Assembly: GCF_018320785.1 (NCBI RefSeq)
Contig: NC_054884.1
Location: 22,631,667-22,695,666 of the forward strand
Direction of reading: 5' to 3'
DNA: 64,000 nt
DNA from: Cheilinus undulatus
Lineage: Eukaryota; Chordata; Actinopteri; Labriformes; Labridae
Positions within the stretch are counted from its first letter, which is position 1; every line of letters begins with the position of its first letter. The translations under genes and the position numbers were made by a program. Shown here piece after piece: positions 1-12,734 of the stretch. The notes under the pieces are model-generated. The model was not told the origin of the DNA, did not search any database, and saw only the letters and a program-made list of their open reading frames with translations.

Positions 1-334
1 TGCTGTGGCATGCTTGCAGGACATAAATGACCAAAAGCTTGAACTCCAATCCTTTGCCTTGATACCACTACTGCAGCTTGTTTAATGCTTAAACATGCCT
101 GGATTACCACTACTAATGCCAGTTCACTGTTGGAAAGAATATATCTGCAAGTTTTAAATGCCTGTTTGTTGCTTTGCTTTGGAACTCTTGGGCTTATTGC
201 ACATTTTTTTTTATCTTCCTGATAACACTCATGGTATTTTTTCTTCACTTTTTTTTCTCTCTGTCTCTCCCTCTTTTTTTTTTTTTTTTTTTGTCTGCTC
301 CTTCTGTCATGCTCCTGCATCACTCTGGATTCAG

Positions 335-377
335 AAACATCCGAAGGGGAAGGTATGATCCAGCCTTTCAGTCCTGA
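335..377 (+). CDS. Possible terminal coding exon of an unidentified upstream gene
   Basis: A long pyrimidine tract (about 245-310) runs into a candidate acceptor TTCAG ending at 334. The next 43 bases read in one frame as NIRRGRYDPAFQS followed by TGA at 375-377. An AATAAA at 833-838 could close a 3' UTR. The basic, aromatic C-terminus looks more protein-like than the surrounding frames, but no family is recognised and nothing upstream is available to test the splice phase. It could equally be chance. Confidence 0.2.
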
Positions 378-3300
378 TCCTGACTGGAAGGCCCAGTCAG
401 TCTTCAATAACCATACTTTATATCCCATAATGCCATGTGTTTATAACAGCTTCTTAATACTCTGGCTGAGAGACATTTGTAAACACACACACTTTTATTT
501 GTTACCTGCTGTGTTACTCTTCTTTAAAACATTTTTTATATATCTATTAATTTATAAACAGACAAATGTGTAGAGCATGAATCAACACCACATACCACAG
601 CAATAATTCAGCATATCCTTTTGGTATGGCTCCATAAAGGTGGACTTGAAAATATACTAGTCTTTATAAAAACACCTTCAAAGTTGATTTTTGCATGTTC
701 TCATAAACAATGTCAGAAAACCTGTTTATTTTCTATAAGTTTGCTTTATCATTATTTGTTGTGCATGCTCCTTCATTAACTTGGCTACATTTCTGCACTT
801 TAGCTGCAGTCTCATATGGATAATATTCATTTAATAAAGCTTCACCAAGAAATGGTGAACCAATTCTAAGTTATGTTGCTTTTTTTAATTTTCTTTTCTT
901 TCATGACAACACAACATTTTGTTGATACTTTACAGAAAATTTGCATCAGTGTAAACACAAGTAGTAAAGTGTTGTCAACTTGGTATCTCAGGATGGTAAT
1001 GTAAAATGTAAACAGGGTCTGTCTCTGAGTGGGTAGGACTGCCTCTTTTCACTATTATGGTGGCAGGGCTGACAGGTGAACAGGGAGGGGTTCACTTTTC
1101 AACTAATTAACAAACAATAGCTTCTGAGTGAAACATAAAGAATTGACTTCACTCTCTTTTAGAGAGTCAATACTCCACAATTCACTTAAATAGGAAATAT
1201 TTAATTTATGCCCTAAATGTATCACATATTAAGCCTTTATGAGGTTGCTAATGTTAGTACAACCGTTAGTACTTTATTTTGTTGTCCCCTAATTACCTAG
1301 TAATTTTGATAGTAATATGTGCAATAATCTAGTAATTTCTAAAAGAATGAGGTGATAATTACCTAAGAGTTAGCATTTTATGAAGTAATAACTTGGTAAT
1401 ATTAGGAAGTGTTTACTTAGTCATACTGTTAAATTATCAAGCTATTCTGCCTAATATTGAAGCAGCTCTCTGGTAATTACGTGGTATTTTACCCTAACCC
1501 TAAATACGTTACCCTAATCATTGAGATTGTTACTCAAAAGGTGGCCTGCTTTAGCTTCATTAGCTTTAGCTAAATCTAACATAGCTACACTAGCTGTGTA
1601 ATTGATGTTACTACATGAGCCAATATAGCTAAGTTAGCTTAAGCAATGTGAGCTTTAGCAAACATAAATAAAGCTAACATAGCTACAAAGATAATGTACA
1701 TACTTAGCTTACATAGCTGCTTTGTGACCTTGGTTAGCTTTTGCAATGCGAGCATTAGCAAGCGTAGCTCAAGCTAATCCAACTATACAAATACCGTAGA
1801 AATGTAGCTGCTTTGTTAGCTTCACTTTAGCTATGTTAGCTACATACACCTTATTCTTGAGAAATGACTAGATGATTACTCTTATAACTATACAATTACC
1901 CTGTAATTAGTGCCCATTAAATTAATGTGTTACTAAACTTCCCAATGATACCTTTAACAGAATGGAAAATGTTGTGGTTTCAGACAGACTGGTCAAAAAC
2001 GTAGATAAAAATATCATCTTTGGGAACCAGTCAGCTGTTGTGTCAGGTTTAATCTGTTTCATTCTTTACTGTCCTAATTTGTAATTGTCTTGGCTGCTCT
2101 GTTTGTTGTCTCAGATTCATCATTCCTATCCCCCTTCTCTTAATCTTCTTTTTCCACTTCCTTTCTCTTCTCTTTCCAGATCCTCGGGTGTCTGAGTCAT
2201 ATCTCTTTGCTGTCTCGTCTACCTTAATCTGTGTCCAGTCTGCTCTGAGGCGACGAAAAAAAAATACAAGATGTCTTCCATTTATAAAACCTCAGACTTC
2301 TTCTTTTCCTCTCTAAATTTCATCTGTATTATCCTCCTGGAACATAAAAGATGATCTTTTTTTGTTGTTGTTTTTTCTTACTGTGGCACCAAAGCCTCTG
2401 GGACACATTTCTACCAGATCTTACCAGCTGTCAGGAATCATCTGGTTGCAAAAAATCCAAGGATATGTAGGTGATATCACTGTGGTTTTTTTTCCAGCTG
2501 TTCTTCTGCCGTACTTTTTACCCCTTTAAGTGACTACAATCAAGGCTGTGTACTTCATGCTTTTGGACTTTTTAGGGGTGGAACCTTCTTAGAAGAACCT
2601 CACAGAGAACTTGCACCCTCTTTTGAGTGGTGGGACTTTAGCTGCAATAGAAATGTAAAAAATCCCCAATAGTACTACACTCCATCTGTGTAGATGAGGG
2701 TTATTATTGTGTACTAGGTATTTACAGTCCACAGTGACGGGCGTACTTTCTCATTTTACGCTGCCTTTCATTATCAGTCAGTAGTTCATGTAAATCAGTG
2801 CTTCTTCATAAGCTGCATTATTGTATGAATGTACAGTTGAAACCATTGACTGAATATAAAGATGAACAAAAAATCTTCATTTCCTTCTGTTATACGAAGG
2901 TTAAGCCAAATTTCCCTGTTGATGAGTAATGACATGACACTGAATCTGTGCTGTAGGGATCAGCTAAAAGAGGCAGGTTCTAAGCTAAAAGAGGGCTTGG
3001 TGGCCAATCAGCATGCTCAAAACTAGCTGTAGTAAAAGAATCCAGGTGTGAGGTAAATAGTTTTGGTGTTTAATTAAATACTAAAGTCTGATCCTTTTAC
3101 TACTGTTAACAATGGGGGTGATGCTAATGTCAGAGAGTACAGCCAGTTGGAAGGGGAGCACTAAATCACTTTGGCTTGATTTTAAAGGAGGTGCTGTGTC
3201 CTTCATCTTCTTAAACAGTTGATGGTTTAAAGCCTGCATGGAGGCTTGTTGTGTCTCTGTGCTGATGACGGCAAGCTGCACAATGCACATGCACAAGCTG

Positions 3301-4036
3301 TTATTTTCTGCTGCTGTAAGATATTTAACCCATCCATTGCATCCATACAACCAATATGCATACAGGTATGCTGATACACTGGTGCTGATGTACATACTGT
3401 ATTATAAAGTTGACTCATTTAGACTGCAGTGACTCACTGCCGCTCTGAATGGAAGCACAAACCACTAGCATTAAAGTTTAAATTATTGTAGGATTCAAAT
3501 CTTTCCTTTTTCAGGGAAGTCTAAGATCCTCTAAGATCATTCAGGCCACAGAGAAGACACTCAGAAAGACTTTATCACTGCACATTTAATACTCTATTTA
3601 ACAGGATCTACTTCAGATTTCACCTGAAATGGCTACAGAATACTGTCAACTGATAAAAATGGCTTAAAAATACCTGTAAGATTTGCAAAATCTCTGAATG
3701 GCTTTGAATAGACAAAATCTGATTTAACACAGCAATAAATATCTACATTTAAAAAACATTTAACATCACATGCTAAGATGGACAAACACAAGAACAACAA
3801 AGTTCTTTAAAAAAGAGAGAACTTGAGTCCAATCTGTGGTTTTTATTGTATTTATTCATTATCCTCAATGGGAATTTACAGGAACTTAAATCAGGTTTAA
3901 AATACAATTCAGTGAATATGATAGTATAGACTGGTTAGTAATTTTTTTTTTTAATAAAAACATGCATAACAGCACCGACTGAGCCTGAAGAGATGATCTA
4001 AGCTACACTGCCAGTCAAACTACAGAAGCATTAAAG
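378..4036. other. Intergenic stretch, mostly unassigned
   Basis: AT-rich DNA with no coding exon I can support. It contains an AGCT-rich repeat (listed separately), short telomere-like runs (ACCCTAACCCTAA near 1493) just upstream of that repeat, and poly-pyrimidine patches near 2100-2330. The short open frames at 3081-3432 lie on both strands and show no domain. Confidence 0.6.
1521..1850 (+). repeat. AGCT-rich degenerate tandem repeat, copy 1
   Basis: Dense TAGCTTTAGC / TTAGCTACATAGC words. It begins with GAGATTGTTACTCAA, the same left edge seen at about 4780, and follows the same order of words as that copy, but is shorter. Related tracts lie at 10283-10540 and 12735-12870, so this is a dispersed family and not a purely local microsatellite. 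Confidence 0.75.
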
Positions 4037-5843
4037 CAGGGGTGTCCACAATAAAGTCAGCAGGCCTACTGCGGTCCTTGGTTAATTTTAAATGGCCCAC
4101 AGCAAGCTCTAAAAAGAAAATGAAATATGGCCTGCATTAAATATATTGTTGTATGGTAATTATTAATGTATTAAATATAACACTGGGATGCACTGCTGTG
4201 CTCATTCTGTAAAAAAAAACATTTTGACAAAACAAATTTATTTACTCTTTTTCATGACTAAGTTGAGACAACAATGACGATAACATGTTGACAACCAGAG
4301 GACTCTATTTTGATTGTAATGTCCTGACAAAGACAAAGGGATTACAGCGGCATGAATTACACTCATTTACTTCTCTTTTTGCTCCATCTCAAGGTGCAAT
4401 TTACAAAACATATCACAATTATCATCTTCAAGCACCAATGCTCCTGTATAGTCTAGCAACTTTCCCCTCTCTACTGTACCAAGCATTGTTCTCAACCTGA
4501 CCAGATCTAGTAGTAGTCTGGAGAGGGGTCTGGCTGCAGACTGCACATTTCTGATGGCCACTCTCACAGACCATTCATCTGAGACTACGAATATCTTAGA
4601 AAGGAAATGCCCTAATTTGCTGCTCAAATGGATTTCCAGTTTAGATTATAATTTTTTAATTTAACTTTTTTCATTAAAAATGTCTGGCAGTTACATTACA
4701 GACTGAAAACGTTTCATAAATACAACAGAGAAAATGGTCAGAGGTCAAATCTGGGATTGAATTATGTACAGACCCGTTTTAGAGATTGTTACTCAAGGTA
4801 GCTTGCTTTAGCTTCATTAGCCTTAACTACATCTAACATAGCTACACTAGCTAAGTAATTAATGTTACTACATAAGCCAATATAGCTAAGTTAGCTTTAG
4901 CAATGTGAGCTTTAGCAAACACAACTAAAGCTACGTAGCTTACAAAGCTGCTTTGTGACCTTAGCTTTAGCTACATTAGCTACACAGCTCTATTATCTCT
5001 GGCTAAGTTAGCTTTAGCAATATTAGCATTAGCAAGTGTAACTTAAGCTAACATAGCTATGTAGATAATGTACCTACATAGCTGCTTTGTGACCTTAGCT
5101 TTAGTTACATTAGCTACAAAGCTCCATTATCTCTGGCGAAGTTAGCTTTAGCAATATTAGCATTAGCAACTGTAACTTAAGCTAACATAGCTATGTAGAT
5201 AATGTACCTACGTAGCTTACATAGCTAGTTTTATGACCTTAGCTTTAGCTATGTTAACTATGCAGCTCCATTGTCTCTGGCAAAGTTAGCTTTTGCAATG
5301 TGAGCATTAGCAAGTATAGCCCAAGCTAATCTAACTATGCAAATACCATAGATAAGTAGCTGCTTTGCGAGCTTCACTTTAGCTATGTCAGCTACGTAGC
5401 TCAGTTAGCTACGTAGCTTACTCAGTTGTCGCTTTTGGTATTCTGTTACCTTTACCGTTACCCTAACCATAAACAGAAGTTTAATCCAAATGTATTTCTA
5501 AAGTTTTAGGTTATATTTCTGTTCTGAGATATTTGACGCTCAGATGAACATTTTGTGAGAGTTGACTGAGGACATGAAGGGTCTATGGCCAGACTGTCTT
5601 GACCAGGGCTCTCCTGGATTGACCACCCCAAAGTATTAAACACTGACCGTCTATTTGCCTTTTGAGTTTACCAATGGAAAGCTGTGTTACAGCCTGTTTT
5701 TTCTTTAAGCATATACATACAACCAATAGGCATATCTTAACCTACTTTGGCTGATATTATTGATATGATGTGTATCAACATGGCCCATTCAGCCTTATAT
5801 TTTTCTGTATGTGGCTCTCTGTAAAAAAATGTGGACACCCATA
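4037..5843. mobile_element. hAT-like non-autonomous element with target-site duplication
   Basis: The left end CAGGGGTGTCCAC at 4037 is matched in inverse by GTGGACACCCATA at 5831-5843. The flanks carry an identical 8-bp duplication CATTAAAG (4029-4036 and 5844-5851), the length expected for hAT insertion. The interior has no intact transposase. It contains a short conserved open frame near 4521-4655 and the second AGCT-rich array (about 4780-5430). Confidence 0.75.
4780..5430 (+). repeat. AGCT-rich tandem array, copy 2
   Basis: Expanded version of the 1521-1850 repeat, lying inside the hAT-like element. The word ATTATCTCTGGC recurs at about 4992 and 5126, and a diverged form at about 5270, giving a period of roughly 134-144 bp over three to four copies, each full of TTAGCTTTAGC words. 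Confidence 0.75.
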
Positions 5844-5851
5844 CATTAAAG

Positions 5852-6547
5852 GATTATGTTGACATTTTAAACGGAAGTCAGTATCAGGTTTGTCATTGAA
5901 AACATTCCTTAATCAAAAAAGTTAAAATAATTACTTAATTTTGACTTTTAACAGCAGGTGATTTTAGAAAGAATCAGAATTTATCAACACAGACTGATAT
6001 TAAAATGTCAATGTCATCCTTTAATTAAGACAGTTACTGTTTTCAGTTTAAATACTCAAGGATGCACTTGACTGACAGCTCAGGTTCTGCTGTGATAACC
6101 ACTATTGCCCGTGCTCACATCATAGTTGGATTCATCTGAGGATTTTTGGCATCATTAATAAACAAAGGTTAATAAATATTTGGTCCTACAGGAAGGTAAC
6201 CAGTAGTAGCTTTCAATATATTATACTCACATGGCTGTATAGTTCAATAAATAGTAAACATACATGAACAACAGTGACTGTGGTTTTCTTTATCTTTTTA
6301 CAGACTTGATTTGCAAGATGTTCTCTCAACTTTTTCAGATAGTTGCTTCAAGATTGGGTGTTAACATGTACTTACAAAACTTCTAAAAATGTATTCAAAT
6401 ATTTAAATGACACCCTTCATTCAAACTTTACCTATTGTTTCCCCTTTAAATATCAATGGATATTTTCTATTCTCAAAAGTGACATATTCATTATCAATGT
6501 AAATTACTTTTCTAATCTTGTCTGGATATCCTTAGTGTCTGCTCTGC
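5852..6547. other. Sequence downstream of p3h4 stop (presumed 3' UTR and flank)
   Basis: AT-rich and without repeats I recognise. It should include the p3h4 3' UTR because the gene reads leftward and stops at 6548. I did not find a clear poly(A) signal on the minus strand here. Confidence 0.45.
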
Positions 6548-9500
6548 TCAGATATCTGTCTCCCCGGCATCTCCTTTGCCCTTTGGTTGCCTCCAGTCAG
6601 CATAGATGGACTCCTCATAGTCTCCCATCCCTTCAAACTCCACATCAGGAGACTCTGGGGCCAGTAAAGCAGCTTCCTCTGGTCCCCAAAAATCCTGAAA
6701 AATTTGGCATAGTTAACAAAGATAACTACTTTTAGCAGTGGTGTAAACAGTTATCCTTTAAGATTTGATACTGGTTTAAAATTCATGCTGTGTCCCAATT
6801 CAGGGACTGCATCCTGGGAAGAATGCATTTGAAATGACGTGTCCCATTTTGAAGTCTCAAATGCAGCAGACAAATGTGTCCTCCTTTCCAAAGCCAGAGA
6901 AGGATCTGCCCTGGATGCACCCTTTGTGGCCCTACATATTCCAGCTCATTGCGCACCAATCCAAATGAGCTGGCAGATTCTTGATCTGCCAAGTTTTCAG
7001 TGTAAATAAGGGGTAACAGCCCAACTGAATAGGTACCTACATAAAATCCAAAAAATCCTTAAATCTTAAACCTCTCCTAAGTTATGAGATGCTAGTTATA
7101 TTAGCTAATTCTGGTGCAACAGTTGAGGTATCAAGATGACTGGGGCAGTGCTTAGAGGCAAAAAGGGATGTGGACAGTTGGTGACATAAAGATCCTCCAC
7201 TGACCAGACTGTCTCATTTTAGATCTGCCTGAACCCTATGCCGTCCACAAAGGCTGTGTTCTCTGGAGGATGCTACCCCTGAATTGGGATACAGCTAAAG
7301 ACTGTACATAAAGATGGACTAAACATCAGCCTCTTAAAAGGGAAGGTAAAAGATCCAGAATACATCATTACTGGCTGACTGCAGTTGAGTTGATAAATCA
7401 TGCCTTCTCCATATTAACAGACGGAGCATGGAGCAAACTGTACAATTAAAAGACAGTTTAACCTGGATTCAGTTGTGATTGTAAGTTAGTATGACAATGA
7501 TCTGTGATTACATGTTAATTTTCCAAAAATTTAAGTTTTAACTGGCTATTAGTTATGAAAAACAGCTGTAACACCACAATTGACAGCTATATTGACAAAT
7601 GTAGCTTCAAATTAACAGGTCAATATATCCTGATCTGGGTGGCACGGCGGCGCAGTGGTTAGCACTATTGCCTTACAGCAAGAAAGTTGCTGGTTCGCTT
7701 CCCGGTCAAGGTCTTTCTGTGCGGAGTTTGCATTTTCTCCCTGTGCATGCGTGGGCTCCGGGTACTCCGGCTTCCTCCTACCACAAGCTCATTAGGTTAA
7801 TTGATCACTCTAAAATTGCCTGTAGGTGTGAATGTGAGCATGCCTGGTTGGCTGTCTCTATGTGTCAGCCCTGCGATTGACTGGCGACCAATGACAGCTG
7901 GGATAGGCTCCAGTCCCCACCCCAACCCAGAACGGAATAAGGGGTATGGAAAATGGATGGATGGATATATCTTAATCTGTCATGGGGTATTATGGCTTCA
8001 ATTTTGAAAAAGGAGAAGAAATAAAGGATCACATTGTCCATTTTTATATACAGTAAATGGTTCCTAATAGTATCACACTCTATATTTTTTGCTAGGGAAA
8101 AAGTATAATTCAGTGGTTTAGTGGTTATCAAAATAAATAATATTCAAAAAACATGTCTCACCTCATCGTCCATGTCCAGGTACTTCTGTGCAGATGTCAG
8201 CATCTGCTTTACAGTGACAGTCTGATTGTAGAGTTTAAGAGCCTCCTGTTTAAACCGAGACAAATTCATGAGAACAATGAAAAAAGTAAGAAAAATAAAA
8301 TATGGTTGCCTCAATTTCTTCTTTGAAATAAATTTAAGTCAAATAGCTCGGGGCTTTCAGTAGTCCATTGATTTCTTTTCATGCACTAGTTAAAGGGGGC
8401 ATGAAAGACCCACTTCTTATTATTTTTTCACAGATATTTGGGTATGAGTATTCATCAACCCACAAAATATGACACAAACTAAACCAGATCTTTGTTCCTG
8501 GTCTGAAAACATAAAAACTGATGGTCTGTTCAGGATCTGCATTGCTTTTGACATCACAGTGGGTGTCGTTATAATACCTGTCCTTTCACCTGGCATAAAA
8601 ATTTTTTGAAAAAGTTGATTCCAAGTTTCTTCTCACCATCCTGGGGGAGAAGTGTTCAGGCTGCAGCCCCCACTGTTTGCTGTAGGCTTCATAATACTGC
8701 AGGTTCTGCTTCATGACCTGGTCCTCAGGTTCAAACAGGTTGTAGCTGTATGCACAGGGCACTGCGCTGCGACCATCATTCACTGGTGGGACAGAGAGAA
8801 AATACAACTGATCAGTGTTTTGTGGAGATTTCCTCCGGGGTTTTAAAGCTCTGCTGCTGAAAAGATGACGTAAAACATACTCTTATAATAGGCGTATTGG
8901 AGGTAGTGGTAAATAGTGGCAACAAATTTCTCCACAAAGAATCCACCAACATTAGGCTTCAAGTTTTCTTCACACTTCAGCTGACAACGTAATGTCTCAA
9001 TGAAGATCCCTGTGGAAAAGCAGTAAAGAGATAGTGTCTCAAGGGAAAAAAGGTGTGAAACAATATCTTCCTGATGTTTCTGATGTCTGTAGAAAAAAAA
9101 AATTCTTACTGAAAGATGTAAATTAGTAAAACTTTATTCAAACCCTTAAATATACATTACAGGAAAATTTGAATAGAAAACTAATATGAAAAAAAAACAT
9201 AGTAGCCCATCAAAAATTGGTTAAAATCCAGTCAATGAGATAATGCACAGAGATTTTAAGCTCTGACCAGAATCATTTGCCATACCATTCCTCAATCCAT
9301 GTCTAAATATTGCACACTAACCTGCTACGACTGTGTAGAAGTCACTGTGTGGTGAAAGTTGACTGATGCCTTCACAGTCTGCCTGACAGAGGTTGTACTC
9401 TCTGAGGTAGAGCCTGAGCGCTTCCTCCATGTGTCCAACGCTGCTGCTGTAGTCTCCTGAATTCACAAGTTTGATTCCTTTTAGAAAGGAGGCCTGGAGA

Positions 9501-11867
9501 GGAAAGTTAGCACTTTAACTGTTTGAGAAGACAGAGACAGCTGAAAAAAAAACAGTCCTTAGTAGAAAAATGTGATTTTGTAATAGAGTATATGGACTGA
9601 AGTACTGGGCTTCCTGCCTGACCATTAAAACAAGAGTGACCATTATGACATTGTATTCAAGTACATGTACATTAATATGGAGTTGGACCCCTTACGTTGC
9701 TATAACAGCCTCCACTCTTAGACGACTTTCCACAAGATTTTGGAGTGTTTTTGTGGGAATTTGTGCCCGTTTATTCTGTAGAGCATTTATGAGGTCAGGG
9801 ACTAATGTTGGACAAGAAGGCCCTGCTTACAATCAGTTCATCCCAAAGGTGCTTCAGTGGGGTTGAGGTCATGGCTCTATTTGGGCCAGTCAAGTTCTTC
9901 CACACTGAACTCATCAAACCATGTCTTTAAAGTCCTTGCTTTGTGCACTGGGGTACAGTCATGTTGGAATAGAAATGGGCCCTCCTCAAACTGCTGCCAC
10001 AATGTTGGAAGCATATCATTGTCTGAAATGTCTTGGTATGCTGAAGCATTAAGACTGCCCTTCACTGGAGATAAGGGTCCTAGCCCAAACCCTGAAAGTC
10101 AGCGCCATACCATTATCCTTCCTCCACCAAACTTCACAGTTGGCACAACGCAGTCAGGAAGTTAACATTCTTCTAATCTAGCATCTGCTAAACCCAGACT
10201 CACCCATCTGACCGCCAAACAGAGATTTGCGTAGTGATTTGCCACTCCACAGAACATGCTTCCACTGCTCCTGCTATCTGCATGGCTAAGTTAGCTTTAG
10301 CTTTACTTGCTAAAGCTCGCATTGCTAAAGCCAACTCAGCTAGTGATAACAAAGCTACATAGCTAAGTTAACAAAGCAGCTTCGTAAGCTTCATGTACGT
10401 TATCTATGTAGCTGTGTTAGCTTTAGCAACATTTGGTAAGACTCATGTAGAGCTAACCTAGCTGCATTGGTGTATATAGTAACGTTAAGGAGATAGTACA
10501 GCTATGTTGGCTTTAGCTTAAGCTAAGCAAGTTAAAGTAAGCCACCATTCGTGTAACTACTTCTAAAATGGGTCTATACATAATTTAATCGCTGATTAGA
10601 CCTCTGACCTTTTTCTCTGTTTTATTTATGAAGTGTTTCTGAGTCTGTAATATTTGCAATGTGGTTATTTCATGAACTGCCAGACTTTATGAATTAAAAA
10701 AAAAGAATTTCAAAAAATCTAAAACTGGAAATAGTTGTAACCGCAGATTACAGCAGTTCCTTTCTGAGATATACGTTCCTTCAGATGAAAGGTCTATGAG
10801 AGTGGCCATCAGATATGTACAGTCTGCAGCAAGTCCCCTCTCATGGAACCTACAGTGTTGTAGACTTTTACAGGCCATGTGCCTTAGCACACATGATTTA
10901 CGTGATCTTTTACTTGATGGGTGAGTTGCTGTTGTTCCTAAATGCTTCCACTTTCTAATAATATCACTTACAGCTGACTATGGAATATCCAGCCGGGATG
11001 AAAACTTTTCATATTGAAAGGTTTAGTCTGAATGGGGAGACAGTTTAGATATTTTATATGATTTAGGAGCATAATTACTTATTGTTAGTTTTTACTGTCT
11101 GCTGCTATTCAGCTCAAACAATATGCATATGTCCTGACCTCATACAGTTGTTCCTCATAGTCAGTGAGGTATCCACTGAGGTCATACTGGATCTTGTACT
11201 CCTCCATCAGTCGGTGCATCTCCTCGTCCTCTGGGTTCTTCTGCAGGTAGGTGTAGGCGCATGGCACAGCTCTCTGCAGGTCACCCAGCTGGGATATTAA
11301 TTAAAATAATCACGTTTTTGTTGGGATATTGATGCATATTTTCTTCTCTTTTAACTTCAAACTTCACTGTTTGTTTTCGAGTATAAATAACGATAGTTAG
11401 CTTACCTTGGAGTGCGCAGAGTGCAGGTACCTGTACGGAGATCTTCTGCTGAACTCCTGCAGGATCTCTCTTCCTGGAGGAGGAAGCTGTAAAACGGGGA
11501 ATTTCGCCCTGCACTTGGTCTGGCAGGTTGCTCTCATCATAACATGCCAGTAGACTTCTAAATCCTTGTTTCCTGTAAAGCTCGACTCTTCATGTTCGCT
11601 GCTGTTACAGTGAAACACGCAGTGTCTTATACTGTCTTTTAAAAGCCGGTGTAAACTTAAACTCAGCTCCAAGTATTTAATGGAATCCGTCCACTCCTCC
11701 GCTACGTAATGATCCAAAGCTAATCCATACGCAGCAGCGAGGGGCATGAGCTCCTCTTCAGGGTAGTTTCTGAAAGTGTAGTTGTCATACTGCAAGGCTT
11801 CCATAAAAATACACTTAAACAAAAATAACGTCACCAACGCGACTCCTTTAGAGCAAAATGAAACCAT
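6548..11867 (-). CDS. p3h4: Prolyl 3-hydroxylase family member 4 (SC65/leprecan-like 4), 7 exons
   Basis: Minus-strand exons 11867-11406, 11288-11139, 9493-9322, 9009-8881, 8782-8637, 8245-8162 and 6694-6548 join in frame to 1,290 bp (429 aa plus TGA). Every junction has AG/GT. The chosen start has an ACCATGG context and gives a hydrophobic signal peptide ([17 protein letters not shown]); upstream in-frame ATG codons would bury it. The leprecan/CRTAP helical repeats follow: PYRYLHSA (~145-152), [13 protein letters not shown], and [18 protein letters not shown] at the centre. The acidic C-terminus ends GETDI, and there is no 2-oxoglutarate dioxygenase domain. P3H4 is known as a non-catalytic ER partner of lysyl hydroxylase 1 and cyclophilin B in collagen telopeptide/helix modification. 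CRTAP is the main alternative, but the length (human P3H4 about 437 aa), the acidic tail and the fkbp10 neighbour favour P3H4. Confidence 0.9.
7638..7968 (+). repeat. tRNA-derived SINE-like repeat in p3h4 last intron
   Basis: Starts GGTGGCACGGCGGCGCAGTG with an A-box-like segment and a B-box-like GGTTCGCTTCC about 50 bp later. It continues with GCGGAGTTTGCATTTTCTCC and GACTGGCGACCAATG and ends in an ATGGATGG tail. This is a widespread fish interspersed repeat type. It lies between the last two p3h4 exons. Confidence 0.7.
9640..10280 (-). mobile_element. Decayed Tc1/mariner-type transposase fragment
   Basis: Read on the minus strand, the piece around 10065-9880 gives [20 protein letters not shown] and then VEELDWPK, the second-Asp region of a Tc1/mariner DDE transposase. 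The rest is broken by stops and frameshifts. It sits in p3h4 intron 2 and no terminal repeats are clear. Confidence 0.65.
10283..10890 (-). repeat. Inverted partial copy of the 4.4-5.4 kb repeat unit
   Basis: Reverse complement matches the interior of the 4037-5843 element in the same order: the ERGLAADCT frame (10842 leftward), then GTCTGGCAGTT, AAAACAGAGAAAA, GGTCAGAGGTC, then AGCT-rich words. The terminal inverted ends are not visible, so this is a fragment. Confidence 0.65.
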
Positions 11868-12382
11868 GGTAAGGTAATATCCCTCATAATCGTTAATTTC
11901 TTCCTTTGGTAGCTGTTCTCTTACCTCTGTTGGTGGTGGTCTGCTGAAATGCTTAGGGGTCTTTGGGAATTCAGTGATTGGGCCTTTTAGAGGTGACTGG
12001 CTCAGGTTTCCAGTGTACGCTGACAACAGCTGCCGTTTACTGCTCTGCGTCTTTATTTGGCAAAGGAAGAATAAGCCCGTGTTAAGACACCCATTAGACT
12101 CACTTAGTTGCCCTTTTTCTCACATACATTTACTTGCGAAATACACTGTAAGATGACATGTATAAGCTTAAAGATGACATACCGTTTTTCAACCTTGGAG
12201 CACGGTCTGGTCTAAATGAAATATCTGTGCCATTTTTTGGTAAAAATATATAGAAATCAGGCACCTGAGAAGGTTTTTGACCCTGTATAATTCAGATCTA
12301 AACAGCCTTTCTTTAAACATTCAGATTTATTGTGTGCCCCTTTAAATGCAAATAAGCTATTTCTTAATGCACCCTCTCTGAC

Positions 12383-12722
12383 AGACATATTGCATTCAGA
12401 AAGTATTCAGACCCACTTCACTTTATCCAATTTTGTTACATTGCAGCCTGATACCATGATAAAAATGTTTCTTTTTCTCACATTAATCTACACAGTACCC
12501 CACGACAAAGTGAAAACAGAATTTATTTATTTTTGCTCATTTATTACAAATAAGAAACTGAAATGACACGCACAAATCATGTCCAGTCAATTTGATTAGC
12601 CACAGATGAACTCCAATCAAGATTTGGAAACATCTCGGTTATGATCCAAGATATGGGTGGAGCCTGAGCTAAATTTAGAGTGTTTTTGCAGAGGCCTGAA
12701 TACTTATGTCAATGTATTATTT
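12383..12722. mobile_element. Tc1-derived short element with inverted ends
   Basis: Left end reads TGCATTCAGAAAGTATTCAG followed by CCAATTTTGTTACATTGCAG. The right end, reverse-complemented, reads ACATTGACATAAGTATTCAG. The middle is only about 300 bp with no coding capacity, so it is an internally deleted Tc1-like copy upstream of p3h4. Confidence 0.65.
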
Positions 12723-12734
12723 CAGTTTGTTAAC

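Noticed and set aside
1493..1516. Telomere-like ACCCTAACCCTAA as an interstitial telomere
   Set aside because: Only about two units are present, next to a repeat rich in similar words. Too short to claim.
6343..6735. 130-codon plus-strand frame
   Set aside because: It runs antisense across the last p3h4 exon; the minus-strand reading with splice sites and homology explains the region.
6548..11867. CRTAP or a catalytic prolyl 3-hydroxylase (P3H1-3)
   Set aside because: There is no C-terminal dioxygenase domain, which excludes P3H1-3. Length, acidic tail and the fkbp10 neighbour fit P3H4 better than CRTAP, though CRTAP is not strictly excluded without alignment.
11868..12026. Upstream in-frame start for p3h4 (MSAYTGNLSQ...)
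   Set aside because: It would place 53 polar residues before the signal peptide. The ATG at 11867 has a better context and gives a normal ER signal.
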